Shown here one piece after another: positions 10,881 through 19,725 of a stretch of 31,832 nt of DNA. The DNA is from Apostichopus californicus (taxonomy: Eukaryota > Echinodermata > Holothuroidea > Aspidochirotida > Stichopodidae). Both the position numbers and the translations under genes were made by a program. Numbering within the stretch: the stretch's first letter is position 1; each line of letters starts with the position of its first letter. The notes under the pieces were generated by a model. It was not told where the DNA came from and searched no databases. It saw nothing but the letters and a program-made list of their open reading frames with translations. The stretch lies in NCBI GenBank assembly GCA_020650975.1, contig JAIPMN010031846.1:1-31832 (forward strand). The letters are read 5' to 3'.

Positions 10881-11441
10881 CTATTCAAAACAAATAAATG
10901 CAAATAGTTTGAATCAAAATTCAAATAATCAAATATAACCACTTTACCACTAAATTCGAAAAATGCGAAACACATGCATGTTGGAGAAATGACAACTCAC
11001 TGACTGTAGGACCAAGTTCAGACTATTTTCTAATGCAAAGCATACTTTGTAACAATGTTTTTGTACAGTTTGGTATGTAAAAATAATGATTGTTACTATT
11101 TGCTTTAACATAACACCTTATTTATGTTGAATGCTTTGAGGGTATTAATAATAGTGGAATGTGTATAATTCAAAACAAATGTGCTCTTTACGCCTAAGAT
11201 TACATTTAAATTGCAGATAAAGACTTTATGGTGACATAAGAGACGATTTTGCCCAAGGAGTTGTAATCAGGATCGTATTAAAGTATTCACATATTCGCAG
11301 CCCATTGTCTGAAACGGTAAGAAGTGCAAACATATGAAATGAAACACTCAAGCCATGTAGTGCAAACGTGCGCGGTTTACATACATACCTTACAAATCGT
11401 AGCGACTAATTGAAATTACCTTATAAACTGATGGAACTTAC
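10881..11441. other. Candidate intron, nothing else recognised
   Basis: AT-rich sequence between two candidate exons of the receptor gene. A GTATGT donor-like string near 11388 has no convincing partner exon. Confidence 0.35.
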
Positions 11442-11465
11442 CTAATACTCCCTTCTTTTCTAATT
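11442..11465 (-). CDS. Candidate 24-nt micro-exon completing an LRR unit
   Basis: Flanked by a good acceptor (TGTTTATTTACAG) and a consensus donor (GTAAGT). Joined in phase 2 to the exon at 11934-12142, it adds T-IRKEGSI. That turns the end of the previous exon into LERLTI, which parallels the earlier KELKI 30 residues upstream, the spacing of leucine-rich repeats. It leaves in phase 2 and so preserves frame whether included or skipped. I consider it the most credible of the downstream micro-exons. Confidence 0.42.
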
Positions 11466-11933
11466 CTGTAAATAAACATTCACCGGAATTCTCGGGCAGC
11501 AGGCAACATTCGAATCTGTTGTTTGGGTAGTAAGAACAAGTAATGATGTAATGTCAGGAGCTGGCACAAAGCGTATCTCAGTTATTTCTCTCGTATGACA
11601 CAGGACGGCAACATTATGAAAACATATAAGTGTTACTATATTATTGGGTTGATGCATAATGTGTATCGACAACTTTGCAACTCCAAACTCCTTGGTTTCA
11701 AACGTTAACTATAAATCAAGATGTTTTGCTGCCAAAACAAATTTATCAGCAGCCAAATGTTGCATGTACGAAAAACTGTACGGATGCTGTTTGATTATGT
11801 TCAGAACAAATTATGAACGCAAAGAAAGATTTAATAGAAGACATTAATTAAAATTGCTTTTCTACATTTAAATCGCTCATAGTTCGTCCTGTTGGGTTTA
11901 TCCAATATCCAATGAGCAAATAAGGATACTTAC

Positions 11934-12142
11934 GTTAGTCGCTCCAAGCCTTCACAAATAACAGAGTACTTAAATATATCAGTCACTTCGTCATATGTCA
12001 ATTCCCGTCCTCTCTCGGTAATCTTTAGTTCTTTGACCATTTTCAAACTTTGCAGTTTTAAACCAGAACTAAGCGTGAGTTTCCTTTTTGAGGGATCGAC
12101 TGAGTCAACGCATTTTTCCAAGTCTATGCATTTTATGGGAAT
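11934..12142 (-). CDS. Receptor exon 9: LRR-like segment
   Basis: Acceptor TTACTCTACAG, donor GTAAGT, phase 0 in and phase 2 out. Encodes residues 1041-1109. The leucine pattern VKELKI ... GLERLT repeats at 30-residue spacing, and a SSGLKLQSLKM stretch precedes it. This fits the leucine-rich region that follows NACHT in NLRs. Only about two units are visible, so the ectodomain, not the LRRs, may be the main sensor. The frame extends intronward on both sides as artefact. Confidence 0.68.
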
Positions 12143-15100
12143 CTGTAGAGTAAGCAAGAGATATCATTGTCAAATAAAATAATCAAATTATAAGAAAAAC
12201 TTCAGTCTCAACGTTAGCAACATTTTGCATCAAATAACAAACGTTTGCATTTCTTTCTCTGCATTTTGTAACAAGCATTGGCGTGTTTACTTTAGTGTCC
12301 TTTCTTTATCCATTTTTTTTATCCCATTTATCATTAACAAGCAATTCATTCATACTTAGTAAAGATTCCTAAATCCTATTGGTCCATTCAGGTTAGCTGA
12401 CCGTGGTTAATTCTGTGAGTAACGCACGGTAAAATTACGGGGCATCACTTTAATAATCTTTGGTTATATGTAACCAAAAATGTTTTGTTTTATGATTTTT
12501 CCCCCACACAAATGGTAGTGTATGAATGAACGGGGTTAATCAACGGTCTAGCGTGCGTTACTCACATGATTAATGCACTCCGGGTGTTAATGCTATCGCT
12601 GGATGCACTCGGGCTCCGCCCTCGTGCATCGCTTGCATTATCCCCCGATCGTGCATTAATCCTGTGAGTAACGCACGCTAGACCGTTGATTAACCCCTTA
12701 TTAAAATTGTAACAAAATGCACCAAAATTGGTTCATGTTCGCTTTCAATAGTTATCGCCAAAGTATTCTCATTAGACAGTTAGATTGTTACATAATGTGG
12801 ATTTATCGTTCTGTTTTATTTCAGTATCCAGTATGTCACAGTCTCGTTACCCATTAAATAATCCCATAAAATAATACACGTTTATCCATACAATGTTGCT
12901 TACCTGTACTCTGAATGCTATGTCAATCAACTGCATAGTGGATCTCTGCAGTAACCTGCTATGCTCCGAACTGATGAAAATGGTATCAACACATAGCTTT
13001 CTAACAGTTTCCTTAATATTGTCGACAGTCCCACTCTTCTCAAGTATACAAAGAATAGCTAACTTTTCCCCATCTTTCAAAGTCTTCAGATATTTAATAA
13101 TGAGATCAGCGGCGTCGGAATTAATGCCACATGCAAAGCGATAAACATATTGCAAGTTAAATGGATCTAGTTTCTTAAGGATATTTCTCAGTTTACTTTC
13201 AGACAGGGATTTCACTATTTTAGCTAAATAGTGTGCCGCGTACCATTCGCATACCAAGTTGTGGAAGAATCGTACAACAATCTTGCGGTTAATGACTTCT
13301 GAGGAGAGTTCATCATATTTATCGTCAAAAGACAAAATCTCCTCCTCAATTAATATACCAATTCGCAAGTAATGTTCGTAAAAATCTTTTCCTATTTTGG
13401 AAAGAAAATCTTGTTTGCTCCATGAAGTTTTGTTTTTGTCCCCTGTCAACCAATCAAAGGCAGATTCATCCAGTTGTGAATGGTCTGTCTCATAGATAGA
13501 AGTTCTAGCATTATGGTCGTCGCTATACTTGTTTTGTAGATGATTATGAAAACATGATATCATGTACCGGAAGAAAGACGTGACAGAATCAAATTTCAAA
13601 TCAGTGCCTCTATCGTGCATTATGTGTGCATACATTACGAACAGAAGAGGTACTTCACAAATGTCACCGTGAATGGGATTCTGTTGGAGACGCTGCAAGA
13701 TGTCGTCAGCTGCATTTGTATCTCCTGCCACGATCGCTTTTTTAATATAATTTCTCCTGTCCTCGTTATCGAAACCATTCAACCTAATGTATAGTGATGC
13801 TGATGCAACTTCCTTTGGGAAACAATGCGTTCTTGTTGTAACAATGACTTGCAGGTTTTGCAACATTGTACGTTCAATGATGGATTTAATGTCACTCTTT
13901 AGAAAATTAGCTTTCTCGTCAATTTCGTCGTAGCCATCAAAAATCACTAAAGTAGATTTACTTCTACGAATGATAGTCTCAATATCTTTAACAGATAGTT
14001 CAGAGTCTATTGGAAGCAAGAAAAGTTTTATGGCTTGAAATAGTGATTTAATACTCCCTAGCTGTCTAAATCGAATAAAAATTACAAATTCTATATCTGC
14101 GAGTGGAGAGCACACCACACGTTTGTACCAATCATGTACCATCTGAATACCAAGAGTTGACTTTCCGTAGCCAGGATCTCCAAAGATAACACGCATCTTA
14201 GAGTGTACAAGATTTTCATTTAATATTTCATGGTACAATTTAAGTCTCTTCCAGACTTTGCGTCCCCGTGTACCGGTCGTAGATATCTCTATGGCTCCTT
14301 CTACATACAAATCATTGACGCTAAAGAGGTTTTCCTTCATGAAAGGAATGGGACAGATTGTTTGGCAAAGTTGTTCATAGTGTACCCGTAGCTCTTGCAG
14401 GAAAACACTCTTCTTGGCTAAAAAATGAGTAATAAAAATTCAAACTAGAAGTCTTCTTAATGATACATTTGTGTGAGTTGTACCATATATATGTTCCTGT
14501 GTGCAACAGTAACATGTGATCATCAACTGCAATATATTAAGCTGTTCCAAACAACATGTAACATATATATTTTTTGCGAAAATTGTTATATGCAACATCA
14601 TTATTAATTAGAACATATACGATGCAATGAACGTTGTCACTTCATTTTTTTCAGGTCTTTCTCTAAGCGGAGTTCTAGTCTTTTGCAGAAGAATGCATCA
14701 TTCTAACAGTATGCTAACACGTTATTCCGATCCAAGTATGTTGTTAAAAAAGTTGGAAACGTTTGCCGAACTTACATTTGTCAATAAATATTTACGTAAC
14801 GAAATTTATACAAAAAAACGACAAGCTAACCTGAAAACTCTTCGTCTGATAAATGTTGTGGAATCATGTACTCCATCTGCAGAAAAACAAACCAAATCCA
14901 ATTTAAAGAAAACCTCTGCTGGAAATTTTAAATTTTATCTCTCATTATATCAATATGATTAAGTTGCTTTACAGAACAGAACAAGAGCTTCTTATATAAT
15001 TTAATTTCCCAAGTATAATTTCATTTAGTCCATGTGGTTTAGGTATTTATAATGAACACGTTCAACAACTAAAATGATCAAACTTCATTTGGGAAACGTC

Positions 15101-18100
15101 AATATCGATGTTCTTTGCCATGCCGAAATGAAAGCTTCAGCAAGTCTTAACATTACTGTTTTTCTAGTATACGTTATAGACATAGGATCTGTAGATATAT
15201 TTTGCCAGTACTTTGAAGTTCTTAAGATGGATATAGTTTAGTACTTTAACTGGTTTCAATGCTATCACTGTTTACATTTCCCTTGAATACATGGAAAACA
15301 AATAAAGAAAAGGTTCCACCTCCAAACATAATCTAAAAACAGACATTGGCATAATAGCAGCCCAATAAACTGACTTTCAATCCATTGTATTCTTCTCCCC
15401 CGCCACCTTCCCCTCAAAAAAATTCATTATTTTCCTATGTCCTATTTTAAGAGATCTTGCCCATCACAGTGAGTAATGTCATAAATTATATGGACTCTGA
15501 TAGGGGTTTATTCGTGAGTTGTTAGTACGATTGAAGTAAATGACGAAATACATCAGATTTAGATCTGAACAACCCTTATTCCGGTATCACTATAAGCAAA
15601 CGTCAGTTTGAAATTTATTTTAATTTCAATGAAAAATCTCATTTACTTATTTCTTTTTTTTTTATTCTTCACTTCCTTTTTTCTCTCTATTTTCTGCAAA
15701 TTATCTGCAATTAACATATATCAAATTAATGCACAATCATTTGCATTTTAACTGGGTTGTTCACAGGTTCGTCGAAATAAAAAGGCTAACAATTGATTTA
15801 CATGTATTTGAAATTACATGACATATGACACTCACCTCCTCATTATGACTTTCGGTGACTTCATTTTGTTTTTGTCTCTTCTTCACTGTATATCAAGAAC
15901 AACGTAATATATCATTAAACAGAACGCCAACAATAAAACTATGATTAACAACTTGCTATATTTCGTCAATATCAAGCACAAGACCTCGTTGTAGAATATA
16001 ATTTTGAAACCTTAAACGTCAAGGTGAAATCAGTCGAGAATCTGCGTAGATGCTCACAATCATTATTGTTACCATTACAAGGATATACGACCATATGACT
16101 TTCCTACTTTATTGGAATAAACATTGCAATTTGTTGTTATGAATTTAGTTACCACGTTCTAGTAAAGTTGATCAAGAGCATTTAAGTTTCAACTTTGTTT
16201 CATCATTTTAATGACATTTACCTTGGTAAATAACAATGAAGAGTAACATGATGAGTAGTATGGTAGTACTGCCTAGTCCCACTAGAACTGTGATAAACGG
16301 ACGTTGATACTTTACAGAATTTGTTGAGGTCGGTTGCTCTGTATTGATGACTCCCTTTGTATATACAACAGGATCTTGAAAAAGAAACGAAAGCTAAAGT
16401 TATTCGGGTCCTAGTTGGATACATGTTAATATAAAGTGTCGGTACCCAAAATATGTTGTTTCATCTAACGACATCAATAATTGATTCAACCTGTGACAGT
16501 ATGGTACTCTGAGTGCCAAAAATTAGATCTAGATTCTAGTTTAGCTTTACGCATTCCGTGGTGTTGAAATGGCGAACTGCTGGTAGATTTGTTGAATATT
16601 TTATACACACAATCCTATGTGGCTTGTTCTAGTTGAAAGATGATCTTTTTGAGATATTATCTCCCAAGACGTGCCCGAGAATACTTTATCACTTTATATA
16701 TTTATATAATCTACTAAATGCTCTACTGGATTAGAACTGTTTGTTTTTGAGAATATGTTTGGCCCTCCGTGATGTTTTCCAATGTATATTTTCTACTTTC
16801 TGCAATTTTATTTTAATCCCTTTCCTGTATGGTGTACATCATTAAATAATTAAACTGATGGTGACAGTGCTACCTACCACTTATAAGGATCATGTCAAAC
16901 TTTTTTGACCAGTCCAAAGGAGTGTCTTTATTTGTATGGGTTCCGCATTCAATAGTGAATCTAGCATCACTAGTACCATGCAGTTCATACGTCGCTGTCA
17001 GAACGATATCAAAAGTCTCCTCTTTATTAAATACTTTCAATTTCTCGAAAAAGGATATTTTGCTCTTGTCGCTTGGGTAAAATGCTCTGAATGATAGATC
17101 GACGACTGGACTAACGCCAAAGATTGAGCAACTCAAAATACCCTCTGTTTGAGCCTCTATAACACAGTATTTTTCCTCGCTGCAGCCATCAACTACAGGA
17201 TGCGAGGGGTTTGGATTCACTGTAGTAAAGAGGAAGGATGTTATATTTCATTGTGTGGTTTAACCATTAGTTCACTTGTATGAAAGGAAAAATGTTTTAA
17301 AATTGTTTGCATTAGAATTAACTTATAAACATGGTTATACCTAGGGAATAAATGACCAGATATGATATCAAATACATATACCTATGTAACACAAATCTCA
17401 TTTGTATTTATTCAAGATCATATGATCGCAAATGTATTTAGTTGAATGATTCTGTTAATAAACAACCCGTAATATCAATCATTGTATAATGGTGACGAGG
17501 CATTGTTCTTAAAGTTATCCACAAAATACCGCACTATTAGTTCTTTCCCCTTGTAGACTTAGGACTGTTGTTAATGCAGCTGATATACATTATATACACT
17601 ATGGAAGTGATAGGAACTCTACTGTGTAAAGTTTAAAGGCCTATTATTATCTAAAATAAATATTCCAGTTGGGAGTGATTGCTCTACTGAAACGAAAGTA
17701 AATATCAGGACAATACCTATTTACCAGAATGTCTACTTAATACAGAAAGTACACAAATGAGTTTTTATTTTAAACTGAACCCGTTTATTTTGCTGATGAC
17801 ACCATTTCTACCGTTACAATATTTGCTCAATAACTCACCGTAAATTAGCACGTTATGTAGTGAAGTATTTTGGACTGTTCCATCGCTAAAAGAACAAGCA
17901 TATAATCCACTATCTAGTATTTGTGCTTGATTAATCTTCATCGCTCCACCTTCGCTAACTTCAAAGTTTCCAGAAGTAGTAGTCTGCTTGTTTCCTCCAA
18001 AATATGTAGCTACTGCATAGTTAGTTGTGATGTATCTCTCCGAGAGTTTTCTCCAAACTAGATGCCTTGCGTTACTATTCCCACATTGTAACACTAACTT

Positions 18101-19725
18101 TGAGTTTCTTTCAAGTATTACCTTTTCTTGTTCCATTGTTTCATAATGAAGTGACCCATGCTGTATTAAAATTTCTGATTCGTTCTTAGCAAGAAGTCCA
18201 TTAGCCGAGAAGGCTTTGCAAACAAAAAGTGATAACGATGTCAAACAACCTGTGTTAAGAGTTGAGTATGACGAGAAAGTCAAGGTCTGATGCATTATGT
18301 CTTCCGTTTGTGTTTCAATGTAACTGTCACCGGTTTCGGTTCTTTCTAGCCATTGTAAACTAACTTTGGGTCTGGCATTTTGAACTGAACAGGTAATAAC
18401 ATCGTTTTGCTTTAACTCTGTAAAGCATAACGAAGTGCTGTTCCCACAAATGTCGATCACTGGAAAATCTGGATATGGTGTGACTGTTATAGTAAGGAAT
18501 TTGAAAAGGAAATTATACAACAGTTCTTCTTCATTAGGACATAATTGATACATTACGAAAAACAAAAGACACAATGTTTGTTAATCATAGGCACTGTTGT
18601 AATAGTTTGATACAAATACAAACACCTTAAATTAGTCGATGTTTGCCATTTTAATTCATTTCTATTGGAATGTTTGACAAGCATGGTTACCATGGTTTGT
18701 TGCAAACTGCCCATTCTATAATGACATGTATTCTAAATACATCTTCTTTACGTAATGGAATCACATTGACTTCAAATAAGCTTCAGAGCACATGCAAATG
18801 GAAATTATTGTTAGTAATACATAGAAAAAGATGGGAAGGTTTGAATGGTAGGAGAACCATTTTGATAGATAAACAACGAAAACAAATTCTTACCAGTTAC
18901 AACGACATCTATGTAATGTAAGGACGGTTCTGCACCCTCTTGTTCGAACAGTACGGCTACAAATTCATGCTCATGGATAAGAGAAACGGCGTTTATTATG
19001 AGCGAGCCATCCAATGTGATATTATAATCATCAGATAAGCCACCATCGTCGATTATGTTGTGCTCCTGAAGTACAGCAATTGGTTTTGTTGTGATATAAT
19101 CTACAGAGTCATACCAGATGACTGAATAAATGTCAGCTCCAAAGAAGCAACGTAAGGTGTTTTTCTCTCCATTCTCGAGATATTGGATGGGTTCGCACTC
19201 ATCACCAACTGGAAATGAGATATGAAATTTCGAATGATCTCCATATTACGTGTTGTTTGAAATCAGTATCAAAAATATCAAATTCAGTAAGGTAATTTGC
19301 AAAATTCCATTCGCTCAGAAAGTGGTCAATTTTCTTCAAAGCAGGTATTGTCCTTATGTGTAACGGTCAGGTCATTGTTGGCATAAATCAACCCATAAGA
19401 TTTTAAAAACTATGAAATGTGGTTGAATAAACATATTTTAGTTCAATTTTGGTGTTTACAAAGCAACAATGTACATATGGGCTGACGGTACAACGAAGGA
19501 AGACTGAGCATGTTCTCAAAGCCTCTATGTAATCCTAGTCATACATCATGGCTGCTACTGCTAATGTGCTAGTCAATTGGTTTAGGTGATAACTGAGGTA
19601 GCACCAACTGCTGCTTGTAACTTCAAGCTCATAGTATTTCAATATTGGGATAAAACCGAATCATACTCACTTGTACATGGAAGATAGAGAATCAACCAAA
19701 ATAGCTGCAATATCAATAGACCCAT
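11934..19725 (-). CDS. Ig-Ig-Ig-Ig-transmembrane-NACHT-LRR receptor, nine exons
   Basis: Joining 19725-19671, 19208-18894, 18483-17839, 17219-16878, 16374-16222, 15885-15836, 14876-14831, 14417-12904 and 12142-11934 gives one open frame of 1,109 codons with no stop. Intron phases are 1,1,1,1,1,0,1,0 and every junction is GT..AG. Order: signal peptide (1-18), four Ig-like domains (about 20-122, 134-231, 235-338, 345-452), transmembrane helix (about 479-502), KKRQK stop-transfer, linker, NACHT (Walker A 615-623, Walker B about 692-701) and an LRR-like start. The prediction is a plasma-membrane receptor whose ligand-binding ectodomain is coupled to a cytoplasmic oligomerising NTPase. No death, CARD or TIR domain is seen, so the output is unknown. 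An immune role is inferred from both domain families. The real 3' end is uncertain. Annotation as two separate genes (Ig and NLR) is the main alternative, but phase agreement through the linker exons argues against it. Confidence 0.82.
12400..12430. repeat. Partial copy of the foldback arm with its own hairpin
   Basis: Contains the 15-base arm string and is bounded by ACCGTG/CACGGT inverted repeats. It lies about 100 bp from the full element in the same intron and could be the remnant of an older insertion. Confidence 0.5.
12532..12697. mobile_element. Foldback (long palindrome) element in intron 8
   Basis: Arms 12532-12578 and 12651-12697 are inverted copies of 47 bp with a single mismatch. 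The 72-bp centre is itself partly self-complementary (GATGCAC ... GTGCATC and related strings), so the whole 166 bp can fold into one hairpin. It is GC-richer than its surroundings. A 15-base piece of the arm (CTGTGAGTAACGCAC, 12662-12676) recurs in the same orientation at 12413-12427. No transposase or clear target duplication is visible. It is probably a foldback-type MITE. Confidence 0.75.
12904..14417 (-). CDS. Receptor exon 8: NACHT NTPase domain
   Basis: Acceptor CATTTTTTAG, donor GTAAGC. The exon encodes 505 residues (536-1040). It opens with the pre-NACHT segment typical of NLRs (LRVHYEQLCQ, then PIPF and NDLYVEGAIEI). Next come the P-loop GDPGYGKST (615-623), Walker B LVIFDGYDEI (about 692-701) with the NACHT-type small residue and extra acidic, sensor-1 VIVTTR (about 726-731), the CEVPLLF proline motif of the winged-helix side, and FFHNLVCEWYAAHYL, matching the conserved FLHxxxQEFLAA block. 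All catalytic features are present, so ATP-driven oligomerisation is expected. Read without splicing, the frame runs 18 codons into the intron to a stop near 12847. That could also be a retained-intron isoform lacking LRRs. Confidence 0.93.
14831..14876 (-). CDS. Receptor exon 7: 46-nt bridging micro-exon
   Basis: A very strong acceptor (TTGTTTTTCTGCAG) and donor GTTAGC frame 46 nt that read MEYMIPQHLSDEEFS in phase 0 and leave in phase 1. Without it, exon 6 (phase 0) cannot join exon 8 (needs phase 1), so it is required by the one-gene model. Its initial ATG also allows a shorter transcript encoding only the cytosolic NACHT part, if a promoter exists in the preceding intron. This is untested. 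Confidence 0.65.
15836..15885 (-). CDS. Receptor exon 6: cytoplasmic basic/acidic linker
   Basis: Acceptor GATATACAG, donor GTGAGT. Encodes VKKRQKQNEVTESHNEE, a stop-transfer basic cluster then an acidic tail. It enters in phase 1 and leaves in phase 0, the change of phase that allows joining to the micro-exon at 14831-14876. No domain is present. The 959-bp intron downstream has only AT-rich sequence and a plus-strand frame at 14627-14962 that is an artefact. Confidence 0.7.
16222..16374 (-). CDS. Receptor exon 5: stalk and transmembrane helix
   Basis: Acceptor TTCTTTTTCAAG, donor GTAAAT, phase 1 to phase 1. A Thr/Ser/Asn-rich stalk of about 26 residues is followed by a 24-residue hydrophobic run from FITVLVGLG to LLFIVIY (about 479-502), a clear single-pass helix. 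The next exon begins with KKRQK, so the positive-inside rule puts the Ig domains outside and the C-terminal part in the cytosol. Confidence 0.85.
16878..17219 (-). CDS. Receptor exon 4: Ig-like domain 4
   Basis: Acceptor CTTTACTACAG, donor GTAGGT, phase 1 to phase 1. Residues 339-452 contain GILSCSIFG (C369) and FTIECGTH (C430), spaced as a C-type Ig disulfide. The central Trp is replaced (VVDLSFRAF), as in some membrane-proximal Ig domains. C351 and C357 near the N-terminus may form a further bond. It is the last extracellular domain before the membrane segment. The upstream intron (17220-17838) and downstream intron (16375-16877) are AT-rich with no feature recognised. Confidence 0.8.
17839..18483 (-). 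CDS. Receptor exon 3: Ig-like domains 2 and 3
   Basis: Acceptor ACTATAACAG, donor GTGAGT, phase 1 to phase 1. One 645-nt exon encodes two Ig domains without an intron between them. Domain 2 (about 134-231) has VITCSV (C155), LQWLE (W168) and LFVCKAF (C212). Domain 3 (about 235-338) has LVLQCG (C257), HLVWRK (W267) and the classic DSGLYACSF (C320). Extra cysteines (C136, C143, C203) could form additional disulfides. Several NxS/T sites suggest glycosylation. The open frame extends past both splice sites, but those extensions are intronic. Confidence 0.85.
18894..19208 (-). CDS. Receptor exon 2: Ig-like domain 1, lacking the second cysteine
   Basis: Acceptor TTTCCAG, donor GTAAGA, phase 1 to phase 1, as is usual for one-exon Ig domains. 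Residues 19-123 of the model contain a B-strand Cys (LRCFF, C39), the core Trp (VIWY, W50) and a SLIINAVSL strand. Where a V-type fold should have YxC, the sequence is EFVAV (A103), so the canonical disulfide is missing. C23 near the start might pair with C39 instead. The domain resembles the plus-strand Ig exon at 22664-22970. Confidence 0.8.
19671..19725 (-). CDS. Receptor exon 1: signal peptide
   Basis: Begins with ATG at 19723-19725 and encodes MGLLILQLFWLILYLPCT, a typical hydrophobic secretory signal, before donor GTGAGT (phase 1). An in-frame TAG lies upstream on the minus strand with no other ATG between, which fixes the start. The 462-bp intron that follows holds nothing recognisable. 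Confidence 0.8.

Noticed and set aside
12893..13144. Plus-strand frame of 83 residues
   Set aside because: Antisense shadow of the NACHT exon.
14627..14962. 111-residue plus-strand frame
   Set aside because: Antisense to receptor exon 7 and its introns; no domain, and the minus-strand exons explain the region better.
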